Positions 33,903-42,343 of a DNA stretch of 64,000 nt are shown piece after piece. Origin of the DNA: Asanoa ferruginea (lineage in GTDB: Bacteria > Actinomycetota > Actinomycetes > Mycobacteriales > Micromonosporaceae). The notes beneath the pieces are model-generated. The model made no database searches and was not told the origin of the DNA. It saw only the letters and a program-made list of their open reading frames with translations. A program made the translations under genes and the position numbers. The stretch lies in assembly GCF_003387075.1 (NCBI RefSeq), contig NZ_QUMQ01000001.1, positions 4,836,001 to 4,900,000 on the forward strand, written 5' to 3'. The first letter of the stretch is position 1. Every line of letters begins with the position of its first letter.

Positions 33903-34595
33903 TCAGGGGTACGTGGCCAGCCGCCCGCACATCCCGTAGCCGCGCTCCGGCGGCGGGCCGAGCACGGTGAGCCGGCCGTCGTGCAGGTGCTGGAAGCCGC
34001 CCTCGGTGAGCCGCTCGATCTGCTCGCCGGTCGCGACCGCCGCCTCGGCCGGGCCGCGGGCCCAGCGCCCGCGCCAGGCCGGCAACTCGTCGTGCACCAG
34101 CGCGGTCGCCCGCTCGTAGAACGCGGCCAGCGCGCCGGCGCCGTCGCGTTCGACCTGCTCCCGCAACCGCAGGAAACCGTCGACCGCGAGGTCCTTGCGC
34201 CGCCGCGCCCCGCCGGCCGGGTCGTCGGGCGGCAACGTCGCGGCCGCCCGGTAGTGCGCCGGGTCGGTGAGGTGCTCCGGCGGGAAGGTCAGCACCGCGT
34301 CGCCGGCCTCGGGCAGCCCGGCGTTCTGCATGACCACGAGGATCCGCAGCCCGCCGTCGTTGACCAGCCGGTGGATCACGCCCGGCGCGAACCAGGCGAC
34401 GGTGAGCGGCTCCAGCGGCGTCTCGGCGTAGCCGTCGTCGGCCAGCGTCTGTAGCCGGCCGCGGCCGTCGAGCACCACGTAGCCCTCGGTGCAGACCAGG
34501 TGCACGTGTGCCGACCCGCCGGGCAGCCCGTCCGGCCCGGCCCAGTCGTAGACGGTCAGGTGGGTGACGCCGGTGCCGCCCGGGAACAGGTTCAT
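33903..34595 (-). CDS. Cupin-domain protein of the sugar operon
   Basis: A 230-residue protein with an N-terminal cupin (about residues 10-105: HLTVYDWAG, GSAHVHLVCTEGYVVLDG with two His, APGVIHRLVNDGG with a third His) and a helical C-terminal part. Its ATG overlaps the upstream PmoA-like gene stop as ATGA, and it is the last gene of the operon that starts at 40139. Operon position suggests a sugar isomerase, epimerase or binding role; no specific reaction can be assigned. Confidence 0.75.
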   Translation of the reverse strand: MNLFPGGTGVTHLTVYDWAGPDGLPGGSAHVHLVCTEGYVVLDGRGRLQTLADDGYAETPLEPLTVAWFAPGVIHRLVNDGGLRILVVMQNAGLPEAGDAVLTFPPEHLTDPAHYRAAATLPPDDPAGGARRRKDLAVDGFLRLREQVERDGAGALAAFYERATALVHDELPAWRGRWARGPAEAAVATGEQIERLTEGGFQHLHDGRLTVLGPPPERGYGMCGRLATYP

Positions 34596-35488
34596 GTCGC
34601 CAGCCGGGCGCAGGCCTTGTGGTCGAGGTCGCCGTCGGCGACGACCACCCGGTAGCGCAGCGTCAGGGTCTCGCCCGGGCCGACCCGGCGGACCTCGGCG
34701 AACGCGGCCGGGCAGAGCACCGCGTAGACCTCGCTGCGGACGAACCACGCGGTCGGCCCGTCGCGGTCGGCCATCAGCAGCGTCGCCCGCTCGCCGTCGC
34801 CGTCGTGCCGCCCGGTGAACGCCATCCACGGTGCCCGCGCGCCGTTGAGCTCGTCGGTGCCCTCCGCGTCGGGGATCCGGACCGTGCCGCCGCTGAAGCT
34901 GCGCGGGCCACGCCAGAACAGTCCGCTGTAGGCGGCCCCGGACCGACCCTCGGTCTCCGGGCTGCCGATCGCGACCTCGATGTCGCCGGTGTTGCGCAAG
35001 GATGTGGTGAGGTCGAGCCGCCACGCCTCGTCATCGGGCAGCACGGTCACGTCGAGCGTGCGCACCTCGGCGAACACCGCCCGCCCGTCCTGCGCCACCC
35101 AGGTCAGCTCCTCGGTCACGCCGACGTCGTGGTCAGACACGTCGAGCCGGCTGAACCCGTCGTGCCGCTGCGTGCCGTTGTTGGCCAGTTGCGCGTAGCC
35201 GCCATACCCGTTGAGGTAGGTCGGCCCGCCCCAGAAGTTGTCGGTGCCGACGTTGGCCAGCGCCAGCGACAGCCCCTTGTGCCAGACGTGGTCGTGCGGC
35301 CGGTAAAGGCTGACCGGCCGCCCGCCGAGCGTCCACATCGGATGCAGGTAGGGCTTCGGTGACTCGAGGCGGTCGTCCCACGGCCGGTAGACGTAGCGGA
35401 ACAGCTCCCGGTCGCGCCAGCTCACCCGCAACGACCGGTCGTGCTCGTGGGTCAACCCCAACCCGGGGCGCCCCGGCTCCTCGCTCAC
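34592..35488 (-). CDS. PmoA-like (DUF6807) protein
   Basis: A 298-residue protein of the DUF6807/PmoA-related family (the name does not imply methane oxidation). Characteristic blocks are FRYVYRPW, PKPYLHPMWTLGG, HDHVWHKGLSLAL, NNGTQRHDGF and APWMAFTGRHDG, including several conserved His. The beta-sandwich fold is expected to resemble sugar mutarotases. The GTG 35488 start has an AGGAGG site 6 bp upstream and overlaps the oxidoreductase stop as GTGA. Such genes often accompany Gfo/Idh/MocA oxidoreductases in glycoside utilisation loci, as here. Confidence 0.82.
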   Translation of the reverse strand: MSEEPGRPGLGLTHEHDRSLRVSWRDRELFRYVYRPWDDRLESPKPYLHPMWTLGGRPVSLYRPHDHVWHKGLSLALANVGTDNFWGGPTYLNGYGGYAQLANNGTQRHDGFSRLDVSDHDVGVTEELTWVAQDGRAVFAEVRTLDVTVLPDDEAWRLDLTTSLRNTGDIEVAIGSPETEGRSGAAYSGLFWRGPRSFSGGTVRIPDAEGTDELNGARAPWMAFTGRHDGDGERATLLMADRDGPTAWFVRSEVYAVLCPAAFAEVRRVGPGETLTLRYRVVVADGDLDHKACARLAT

Positions 35489-36594
35489 GCGACCTCCTGT
35501 CGTGGTATGAGTCGCCAGGGCGGTCCGCCGCCCTGCATCCGTTCGTGGAACGGCGATCCGGGCCCGAGGTCGCCCGGGCCCACCGGGTGCCCGGAGAACG
35601 CCGACGCGTAGATCGCCGCGACCAGGCGCATCGTGCGGCGCGCCTCGGCCAGCGTGACCGGCGGCCGTTCGCCGGCCGCGAGCGCGTCGAGCACGGCCGC
35701 GAACTGGGCCCGGTGCCCGCTCGGCTCGCCGCGCTCGCCGCCGTGCCAGGCACTGAGCACCGCCTCCTCGTGGCCGGGCGCGGGGGTCACCCGCCAGGCG
35801 TCCTCGCCGTACCCGTAAAGGTGGGTGAGCTCGATCGTGGCCCGCGCGAAGTCGAACCGCAGGTAGCTCTCCTCGCGCGGGGACAACACGCTGTTGACCA
35901 CGCTGGCCACCGCGCCGTCGGCGAAGGTGACGTGGGCCAGCGACAGGTCTTCGGTGTCGACGTCGCGGGCCTGCCGCCGGGCCACGGCACTGACCTGGGT
36001 CCAATCGCCGAGGATCGCCAGCAGCAGATCCATCTGGTGGATGCCGTGTCCCATCGTGGGACCGCCGCCTTCGGTGTCCCAACGGCCCCGCCACGGCACG
36101 TCGAAATACTCCTGCGGCCGGAACCAGGTGGTGTGGCACAGGGCCAGCAGCGGCCGGCCGAGCACCCCCGCTTCATACATCGACCGCAGCCGGCGCGCGC
36201 CCGAGCCGAACCGGTGCTGGAACACCGTCGCCACGTGCCGTCCACTGTGGTTGGCCGCGGTCTCCAGCTCGGTGAACTGCCGCAGGGTCAGCGTGGGTGG
36301 CTTCTCGATCAGCACGTGCGCGCCGTGCGCCAGCGCGATGCGGGCCGCGTCCAGGTGGGCTCCCGGCGGCGTGCAGACGTGCACCAGGTCGGGCCGGGTC
36401 GCCGCCAGCGTGCGTCCGAGGTCGGTGCCGGCGTGCGGAATCCCGTGCGTCTGGCAGAACGAGCGGGCCTGCACCCCGTCGACGTCGACACCGGCGACCA
36501 GGTCGACCCGGTCGCCGAGGCCCCGCAGGGCCTCGGCGTGGATCCGGGCGATATTGCCGGTGCCGACCAGCGCGACCCGCACCGGTGCGTTCAT
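35485..36594 (-). CDS. Gfo/Idh/MocA family oxidoreductase
   Basis: A 369-residue NAD(P)-dependent sugar or inositol dehydrogenase. N-terminal Rossmann motif ALVGTGNIARIHAEAL (residues 8-23), DLVHVCTPPGAHL, and HVLIEKPPTLT (about 95-105) with the EKP Lys that contacts substrate and cofactor. The C-terminal domain has GPTMGHGIHQMDLL (about 180-193), where the family's catalytic Asp/His pair lies. It starts in an ATGA overlap with the binding-protein gene, so the transported sugar or a derivative is the probable substrate. Confidence 0.9.
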   Translation of the reverse strand: MNAPVRVALVGTGNIARIHAEALRGLGDRVDLVAGVDVDGVQARSFCQTHGIPHAGTDLGRTLAATRPDLVHVCTPPGAHLDAARIALAHGAHVLIEKPPTLTLRQFTELETAANHSGRHVATVFQHRFGSGARRLRSMYEAGVLGRPLLALCHTTWFRPQEYFDVPWRGRWDTEGGGPTMGHGIHQMDLLLAILGDWTQVSAVARRQARDVDTEDLSLAHVTFADGAVASVVNSVLSPREESYLRFDFARATIELTHLYGYGEDAWRVTPAPGHEEAVLSAWHGGERGEPSGHRAQFAAVLDALAAGERPPVTLAEARRTMRLVAAIYASAFSGHPVGPGDLGPGSPFHERMQGGGPPWRLIPRQEVA

Positions 36595-38258
36595 TGGAGC
36601 GTCTGCAACTGCTCGGTGAACTCCGTGCGGACCTTGTCGCCGCCCTGCGCGCGCCAGTTCTTGATCACCTCGTCGAGATGGCTCAGCGGCTGCCGGCCGG
36701 CGATGATGTCGTTCTGCCCGTTGAGGACGAGCCCGCCGAGCACCGGCTGCTTGCGCGACCACTCGTCGGAGAACAGGCCGTTGGCCACCGTCGGATCGGG
36801 CACCGAGGTGTCGATGATCGATTTCTGGTAGTCGTAGGACGCCTGGCTGGCCTGCGGCCGCCCCGGGATGAAGATGGTGTCGGGCGCGTCGACGATGTAG
36901 CGGATGCCCAGCACGGTCTGGCTGGCGCCGGCCTGCGTGGAGACCGGGCCGCCGTTCTGCATCGTGTAGTGCGTGCCCTCCTGCCCGTAGCGGCGGAACA
37001 GCCACTCCTGCGTCCCGAACGGCGCCGCGAGATAGTCGCAGAGCTTCAGCAGGTCTTTGATCCGGCCCTCGTCGGCCTTCTTGAACACGGTGAAGTTGTT
37101 GATCGAGCCCGCGCCGGACTGCCAGGTGGGCGCCCAGCCGCCGCCGTCATACTTCGGGGGCCGCATCCCGCTGATCGCGAAATCGGGCCCGGCGATGTTC
37201 TCCGCGTAGAACTGCGGCCAGGCGGTGTAGCGGTCGGCGGTGAGCAGCGCCTCGCCGGCGTTGAACCAGCGCTTCACGGGTGCGTTGTTGGCAAAGCTGT
37301 CCGGGTGTACGACGCCGTCCTTGTAGAGAGCTACCACATCGGACAGTGCCTGGCGGAACTCCTCCGTCTCGACCACGTTGGTCAGCTTGCCGCCTTCCCA
37401 GCGCCAGCCGTTGGGCGCGCCGACCATCTGCTGGATGAGGTGCATCAGCCCGCCGGCGTTGACGATCGCCCAGCGGTTGGCCTTCGCGTCGGTCACCTTG
37501 CGGCAGAAGTCGCGGAACTCGGCGAAGCTCTTCGGCTCGGGGTCGACGCCGAGCTTGGCGATCAGGTCGTCGCGCTTGAACATCAGCGTGCCGGCGACGC
37601 CGCGGTGCACCGGCAGCCCGTAGATGCCGCCGTTGTAGACGCACTGCCGCCACGCCGCCGACGGGATGTTGGCCAGGTTCGGGTATTCCTTGATCGCGTC
37701 GCCGCTCAGGTGCGGCGTGAGATCTGTGCACTTGGTCGCCATCCACTGCGGCAGGTTGCCGATCCCGGCGGGCACGCCATTGGGCAGGAAGAGCGCCGGC
37801 ACGATCAGGTCGGGCAGGTCGTCGCCGGTGATCAGGGTGGAGAACTTGGTGGCCATCTCGGCGCTGGGCGTGATGGTCAGCTGGAGGTCGACACCGAGCC
37901 GGCGGTCTAGCTCCTGCCAGAAGGGGTTGTTTCCCTTCGGTGGCGGCACCGGCGAGCCGGTCAACACGAACGCCGAGACCGTGCCGCCCTTCAATGGCGG
38001 CGCGGTGAACTGCTGCGGTGGTGGGCTCGGGTAGGCCAGGAACGCGGCCAGCAGCCCGTTGGCGTCGGGCGGCAGGTCGGGTTTGACGACCGTCGACGGC
38101 AGGTACGCCGGGAGCTTGACGTCTTTGTTGGCCTTGCTGCTGTTGTCGTTGCGGGCGGCGCTGTCGTCGCCGCAGCCGGCGAGCAGCGACCCGGCGGCGA
38201 GTGCGGTGACACCCGACAGCAGGGTGCGGCGGTTGATGGGTTGGTGCAGGTAGCTCAT
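36591..38258 (-). CDS. Sugar ABC transporter substrate-binding lipoprotein (LipO/LplA type)
   Basis: A 555-residue exported solute-binding lipoprotein. The N-terminus combines a twin Arg (NRRTLLSG) with lipobox SLLAGC (Cys about 31), followed by an Asn/Ser/Lys linker. The mature protein is the large cluster-D type that pairs with LplB/YtcP permeases and binds complex oligosaccharides such as plant or host polysaccharide fragments. Recognisable stretches are GDDLPDLIV, YNGGIYGLPVHR, and RYGQEGTHYTMQNGGP. ATG 38258 has an AAGGAG site 7 bp upstream. It overlaps the oxidoreductase gene by 4 bp. Confidence 0.92.
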   Translation of the reverse strand: MSYLHQPINRRTLLSGVTALAAGSLLAGCGDDSAARNDNSSKANKDVKLPAYLPSTVVKPDLPPDANGLLAAFLAYPSPPPQQFTAPPLKGGTVSAFVLTGSPVPPPKGNNPFWQELDRRLGVDLQLTITPSAEMATKFSTLITGDDLPDLIVPALFLPNGVPAGIGNLPQWMATKCTDLTPHLSGDAIKEYPNLANIPSAAWRQCVYNGGIYGLPVHRGVAGTLMFKRDDLIAKLGVDPEPKSFAEFRDFCRKVTDAKANRWAIVNAGGLMHLIQQMVGAPNGWRWEGGKLTNVVETEEFRQALSDVVALYKDGVVHPDSFANNAPVKRWFNAGEALLTADRYTAWPQFYAENIAGPDFAISGMRPPKYDGGGWAPTWQSGAGSINNFTVFKKADEGRIKDLLKLCDYLAAPFGTQEWLFRRYGQEGTHYTMQNGGPVSTQAGASQTVLGIRYIVDAPDTIFIPGRPQASQASYDYQKSIIDTSVPDPTVANGLFSDEWSRKQPVLGGLVLNGQNDIIAGRQPLSHLDEVIKNWRAQGGDKVRTEFTEQLQTLQ

Positions 38259-38298
38259 CCTGATCTCCTTGCCGTGGGCGGTAGCGCGGAGCGGGCGG

Positions 38299-39168
38299 TC
38301 ATCCTTTGACCGCGCCGACCAGAACTCCCTTGCTGAAATGGCGTTGGATGAACGGGTAGACGAGCAGGATCGGCACGATGGAGATGACGAGGATCGCCAT
38401 CTGGAGCGCCTCCTGCGGCGGCAGCTCGGTGGTGCCGACCTGGTCGACGCCGAGCTGCTGCTGGTTGACCACATAGGTGCGGAGCACGAGCTGGATCGGC
38501 CACTTGGCGGAGTCGTTGAGGTAGAGAAGCGCCCCGAAGAAGGCGTTCCAGTAGCCGACCGCGTAGAACAGGCCGATCACGCTGAGCACGGCCTTGGAGA
38601 GCGGAAGCACGATCCGGCCGAAGATCTGCCGGTCGGAGGCGCCGTCGATGCGGGCGCTCTCCACCAGCTCGGCCGGGATCTCCATGAAGAACGCCCGCAG
38701 GATCACCACGTTGAAGGCGCTCACCACGACCGGCAGGATCACCGCCCAGTAGGAGTCGATCAGGCCGAGCAGGTCGACGGTGAGATAGCCCGGGATGATG
38801 CCCGGGGTGAACAGCAGCGCGCCGACGACGAGCATGAGCACGGGGCGGTGCGCGCGGGTGGCGGGGCGGCTCAGGCCGTACGCCAGCAGGGTTGTGCTCG
38901 CGAGGCTCAGCGCGGTGCCGACCAGCGTGATGAACACGCTGACCCCGACGGCGCGGGGGACGACGCCGCCGGTGAACAGCGCACGGTAGGCGGAGAAGGT
39001 GACCTCGTCGGGGATGATGACGAAGCCGCCGGACCGGACGATCTGTTCGCGGGTGGCGAGGCTGGTCGAGACGATCCCGACGAACGGCACGACGACCAGC
39101 GCGCAGCAGACGGTGAGCAGAACGCCCTTGAAAGCGCGGATGGCCCCGGTTGGGGTGTTGCCTCTCAT
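38299..39168 (-). CDS. Sugar ABC transporter permease (YtcP/LplC type)
   Basis: A 289-residue inner-membrane permease with six helices and the EAA loop ELVESARIDGASDRQIFGRIVLPLS (only the central ARIDGA-x-D is diagnostic), which contacts the ATPase. FKGVLLTVCCALVVVPF opens helix 1. It pairs with the upstream permease and uses the lipoprotein encoded downstream. No ATPase gene is in the operon, so a shared MsiK-like ATPase elsewhere is assumed. Start ATG 39168 overlaps the upstream stop as ATGA. Confidence 0.92.
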   Translation of the reverse strand: MRGNTPTGAIRAFKGVLLTVCCALVVVPFVGIVSTSLATREQIVRSGGFVIIPDEVTFSAYRALFTGGVVPRAVGVSVFITLVGTALSLASTTLLAYGLSRPATRAHRPVLMLVVGALLFTPGIIPGYLTVDLLGLIDSYWAVILPVVVSAFNVVILRAFFMEIPAELVESARIDGASDRQIFGRIVLPLSKAVLSVIGLFYAVGYWNAFFGALLYLNDSAKWPIQLVLRTYVVNQQQLGVDQVGTTELPPQEALQMAILVISIVPILLVYPFIQRHFSKGVLVGAVKG

Positions 39169-40139
39169 CGGGCCTCCCGGCGGTAGAGGCCGGCTTCGCC
39201 GAAGGCGTGCGCGAGGCGGTTGGCGCCGAGCACCAGCGCGACCCCGACCAGCCCCTTGACCAGACCGACGGCGGCGCTGACGCCCCAGTCGCTCTGCACG
39301 ATGCCGTTGTTGTAGACGTAGGTGTCGAGCACCTCGCTGGCGTCGACGCCGACGGCCTGTTGTTGCAGCAGGATCTGCTCGAAGCCGACGGTGAGCGCGT
39401 CGCCGAGCCGCAGGATCAGCAGCAGCACGATGACACTGCGCAGGCCCGGCAGGGTGACGTGCCACATCTGCCGCAACCGGCCGGCACCGTCGACCGCCGA
39501 CGCCTCGTAGAGCTCCGGGTCGATCCGGGACAGTGCGGCGAGGAACAGGATCATCGCCCAGCCGGCCTCTTTCCAGAGCACCTGCCCGGTGATCAGCTCC
39601 TTGAAGACGGCCGAGTTGCCGATGATGTCGATGGTCCCGAGGTCATGCCGGCGCAGGAACGTGTTGATCGGCCCGCTGCCGCCGAGCAGTTCGTTGAAGA
39701 TCGAGATGACGATCACCCAGGACAGGAAATGCGGCAGGTAGAGAATCGTCTGCACAACCCGCTTGAGTCGTTCCGACAGCAGGCTGTCGAGCAGCAGGGC
39801 GAGCGCGATCGGCAGCGTGAAGACGATGCCGATCTGGAGCAGCATGATCAGCAGGGTGTTGGTCAAGGCCTTGAGGAAGACCGGGTCGCCCTCGACGATG
39901 ACCCGGAAGTTGTCGAGGCCGATCCACGGGCTGTCGACCAGGCCGAGGTAGGGCTGGAAGTCCTTGAAGGCGATGATGTTGCCGAGCAGTGGCAGGTAGT
40001 GGAAGGTCAGCAGCAGCGCCAGGCCGGGGAGCATGGCGAGCAGCAGAAAGCGGTCCCGCCTGATCCGTGGCGCCGGCTTTGGCTCTGCCGGCGGTTTCGG
40101 GCCGTCCGCCACCGCCGGCAGCTCGTGCAACGGTTGCAC
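39165..40139 (-). CDS. Sugar ABC transporter permease (LplB type)
   Basis: A 324-residue membrane permease, first gene of the operon. Six predicted helices follow a short Pro/Lys-rich N-terminus. The EAA loop ELYEASAVDGAGRLRQMWHV lies near residue 215, and FHYLPLLGNIIAFKDFQPY in the first third is typical of LplB-family proteins. I chose GTG 40139 because GAGGAGG sits 5 bp before it; ATG 40178 and GTG 40193 are in frame but lack a ribosome site. The upstream region carries two related TTCCGGAA elements. Confidence 0.88.
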   Translation of the reverse strand: MQPLHELPAVADGPKPPAEPKPAPRIRRDRFLLLAMLPGLALLLTFHYLPLLGNIIAFKDFQPYLGLVDSPWIGLDNFRVIVEGDPVFLKALTNTLLIMLLQIGIVFTLPIALALLLDSLLSERLKRVVQTILYLPHFLSWVIVISIFNELLGGSGPINTFLRRHDLGTIDIIGNSAVFKELITGQVLWKEAGWAMILFLAALSRIDPELYEASAVDGAGRLRQMWHVTLPGLRSVIVLLLILRLGDALTVGFEQILLQQQAVGVDASEVLDTYVYNNGIVQSDWGVSAAVGLVKGLVGVALVLGANRLAHAFGEAGLYRREAR

Positions 40140-40253
40140 CGACACCTCCTCGTTCCGCCGTTTCCGGACAGCAGCCATCGACCCGGGCCGCACGTGGTGG
40201 CGGCCCCGGCAGAGGCCGGCTTGGTTCGAGAAGAGCCCGATACATATCGAAAC

Positions 40254-40265
40254 TCTTCCGGAAGA
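40254..40265. promoter_or_regulatory. Candidate operator A of the sugar operon
   Basis: TCTTCCGGAAGA is a perfect 12-bp palindrome, preceded by CGAAAC. It is 115 bp upstream of the chosen permease start. The core TTCCGGAA recurs at 40357-40364 in a similar GAAAC context, so a LacI- or ROK-type repressor binding both is plausible. Confidence 0.5.
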
Positions 40266-40356
40266 TTTCCCACACGCTACGAGTAACAGCGTCCTACGTC
40301 AATGCCGTACAGCGGCGCACTTCAATACATCCAACGGCGCCCGCGGCCCGAGAAAC

Positions 40357-40364
40357 TTCCGGAA
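40357..40364. promoter_or_regulatory. Candidate operator B of the sugar operon
   Basis: TTCCGGAA preceded directly by GAAAC and followed by a TCGAAAG stretch, 101 bp from site A. The context (GAAAC-TTCCGGAA) matches site A apart from two extra bases. It also lies close to the end of the convergent-side GNAT gene, whose stop is at 40391. Confidence 0.4.
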
Positions 40365-40390
40365 CATCTCGAAAGGACGTAGCCGCCGGG

Positions 40391-40921
40391 TCAGGCGTGT
40401 GGTGCGAGGGCGGCGAAGGTCAGCCGGTCGCGCCATTGCCCGCGGATCAGCAGGTGGTCGCGCAGGTGACCCTCGCGCCGCATGCCGATTTTCCTGAGGA
40501 CGCGGGCGGAGGCGACGTTGTCGGGATCGCAGGTCGCGACGACCTTGTGCAGGCCGACCTCGTCGAACCCGAAGCGCAGGATGGCCGCCGCCGCCTCGGT
40601 GGCATAGCCCTTTCCCCACTCGGCCGCGGCCAGCACATAGCCCATCTCGCCACGGCGGTGCGCGCCGCTGGTCACCGCGAGATGCACCGCGCCGACCAAC
40701 TCGCCGCTCGCACGCACGACGATGGCCAGCGTGTAGGCCAGGCGCGGCACCGCGGCCGCCTCGCGCAGCACGTCGGCCAGGAAAGCGGCCGTGTCCGCGG
40801 CACTGTTCGGGCCCCAATCCATGAACCGCGTGACGTCGGTGTCGCTGGCATACCCGTGCACCGCGTCGCGGTCGGGTGACGTGAGTTCCCGGAGCAGCAG
40901 CCGGGACGTGACGAGTTCCAT
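40391..40921 (-). CDS. GNAT N-acetyltransferase (RimJ/RimL type)
   Basis: A 176-residue acetyltransferase: LVTSRLLLRELTSPDRDAV (residues 3-21) is the standard RimJ-like opening, EMGYVLAAAEWGKGYATEAA (about 102-121) the acetyl-CoA-binding core, and CDPDNVASARVLRKIGM (about 140-156) the C-terminal signature. It probably acetylates a protein or small-molecule amine. ATG 40921 gives the normal N-terminus; longer upstream in-frame starts would add about 13 residues. Confidence 0.9.
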   Translation of the reverse strand: MELVTSRLLLRELTSPDRDAVHGYASDTDVTRFMDWGPNSAADTAAFLADVLREAAAVPRLAYTLAIVVRASGELVGAVHLAVTSGAHRRGEMGYVLAAAEWGKGYATEAAAAILRFGFDEVGLHKVVATCDPDNVASARVLRKIGMRREGHLRDHLLIRGQWRDRLTFAALAPHA

Positions 40922-41157
40922 CGCGACGATCATCGCAGCCGCGTGTGTTGCCGCGCCCACTTACCGTGATCGACGGGCATCGTTGCGGTGGAACGGGGGC
41001 CCCGGCGTGGCACGACAAGGGGTCGACGAGAAGCACCTGCACCGCCGAACGCTGCGGGAACGGGCGTGTGAACAGCGGATTTCGGATGATCCAACCGTCC
41101 CGCGGCCGTGTTGACCTTGGTCGGGCGCGCGTGGTGGACTACCTCGGCCGGGGCTTG
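40922..41157. other. Intergenic region before the Ni/Co transporter
   Basis: Together with 41158-41252 this is the only gap over 300 bp in the window. Open frames here lack coding character and ribosome sites. A TTGACC at 41111-41116 followed 18 bp later by TGGACT could be a promoter. I looked for a cobalamin riboswitch (GCCACTG-type B12 box) and saw none. Confidence 0.5.
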
Positions 41158-41174
41158 TTGCCAACACTATGCAA
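41158..41174 (+). promoter_or_regulatory. Nur-like box upstream of the ECF metal transporter
   Basis: TTGCCA-ACACT-ATGCAA has the 6-5-6 architecture and TTGCNN/NNGCAA half-sites of the streptomycete Nur box (tTGCaa-N5-ttGCAA). Nur is the Fur-family repressor that senses nickel. It is 79 bp upstream of the first transporter gene. A second small symmetric AGCA-ATA-TGCT lies at 41187-41197. The site favours nickel over cobalt as the transported metal. Confidence 0.65.
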
Positions 41175-41252
41175 CTACCGGACCAGAGCAATATGCTACC
41201 GGCGACCGCGCCGCCACGACCGGCGGTGGCGGCCTCCGTGGGGGGAGGATCC

Positions 41253-41972
41253 ATGAACGGTGTGGCGATGCACATCGCCAACGGCATCGTGAACGCGCAG
41301 GTGTCGGCGGTCTTCGCCGTCATCGCGGGTGCGGCGCTGGCGATCTGTGTGTGGCGCGGCCGTGCCGACCTCGACGACCGGTTGGCCCCGATGGCCGGCC
41401 TCGTCGCGGCGTTCATCTTCGCGGTGCAGATGCTCAACTTCCAGGTGTTGCCGGGCGTCTCCGGTCACCTGCTCGGCGGCACGCTCGCCGTGGTGCTGGT
41501 CGGCCCGTGGGTCGGCGCCCTCTGCGTCTCGACGGTGCTGATCATCCAGTGCCTGCTGTTCGCCGACGGCGGCCTGACCGCGCTGGGCCTCAACATCACC
41601 AACATGGCGCTGATCGGCACCGCGGCCGGCTACCTGCTGGTCGCGGCGCTGCTGCGGGTGCTGCACAAGACGCCGCGCGGCGTCGCGATCACGGCGTTCA
41701 TCGGCTCGGTGGTCAGCGTGGTCGTCGCCTCGCAGGGCTTCGTCTTCGAATACTGGCTGGGCGGCACCACGCCGCTGTCGCTGACTACGATCGCCGGCAC
41801 GATGGCCGGCGCGCACGTCCTGATCGGCATCGGCGAGGGCCTGATCGCGGCGGTCACCGTCGCGACGGTCGCCCGGGTCCGGCCCGATCTGGTGTACGCG
41901 CTGCGCCGCTTCCGCGCCACCACCCCGCGGCCCACCGTCGCGCCCGCCAACATCGCCGGAGGTGTCGCGTGA
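41253..41972 (+). CDS. cbiM: ECF transporter S component, CbiM/NikM type
   Basis: A 239-residue membrane protein with about seven hydrophobic helices, the metal-specificity component of an energy-coupling-factor Ni2+/Co2+ importer. MHIANGIVNAQVSAVF (residues 6-21) matches the family's Met-His N-terminus, where the His coordinates the metal together with later NITNMALIG and GIGEGLIAAVTV segments. Most CbiM proteins begin at this Met-His, so ATG 41268 may be the true or processed start; ATG 41253 has the better site (GGGGAGGAT). The Nur-like box upstream points to nickel. It overlaps the next gene as GTGA. Confidence 0.88.
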   Translation: MNGVAMHIANGIVNAQVSAVFAVIAGAALAICVWRGRADLDDRLAPMAGLVAAFIFAVQMLNFQVLPGVSGHLLGGTLAVVLVGPWVGALCVSTVLIIQCLLFADGGLTALGLNITNMALIGTAAGYLLVAALLRVLHKTPRGVAITAFIGSVVSVVVASQGFVFEYWLGGTTPLSLTTIAGTMAGAHVLIGIGEGLIAAVTVATVARVRPDLVYALRRFRATTPRPTVAPANIAGGVA

Positions 41973-42343
41973 CCAAGCGACTCGGCTGGTTTCTCGCCGG
42001 TGGCCTGCTGGTCGCCGCGCTGCTCGCCGGAGTGGTGTCGAGCTTCGCGTCGTCGAGCCCCGACGGCCTCGACGCGGCCGCTCGCAAGGGCTGCACCTTC
42101 GACGCCAACGACCACATCACCGGCGGCACCTGCATGGCCCAGCAGGAGCAGGACCACCAGCTGAAGGACAGCCCATTGGCCGGGTACGGCATCAGGGGCA
42201 TCGACAACCCCTACCTGTCGACCGGCGTGTCCGGCATCCTCGGCGTGCTGGTCACCTTCGGCATCGGCGGTGGCGTCTTCTGGCTGGTGCGGCGCCGCGG
42301 CCAGCACGGGCCCGAGCACGACGTCAGGAACGCGAACACCTGA
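41969..42343 (+). CDS. PDGLE-domain subunit (CbiN/NikN-like)
   Basis: A 124-residue protein with two membrane helices (about residues 5-24 and 90-112) flanking an external loop. The loop begins with SSPDGLDAAARKGC, matching the PDGLE motif of the small subunit that assists CbiM/NikM. It contains ITGGTC and a Gly-rich segment, and there are two Cys that could pair. GTG 41969 overlaps the CbiM stop by 4 bp, and its own stop overlaps the next ATG (TGATG), fitting assembly of a single complex. Confidence 0.85.
   Translation: MTKRLGWFLAGGLLVAALLAGVVSSFASSSPDGLDAAARKGCTFDANDHITGGTCMAQQEQDHQLKDSPLAGYGIRGIDNPYLSTGVSGILGVLVTFGIGGGVFWLVRRRGQHGPEHDVRNANT

Noticed and set aside
34592-35488. Particulate methane monooxygenase subunit, from the PmoA family name
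   Set aside because: This is the unrelated DUF6807/PmoA-like soluble beta-sandwich family; there are no membrane helices or copper motifs.
40922-41252. Possible cobalamin riboswitch before the ECF transporter
   Set aside because: No B12-box-like GCCACTG and no extended paired structure seen; the Nur-like box explains regulation better.
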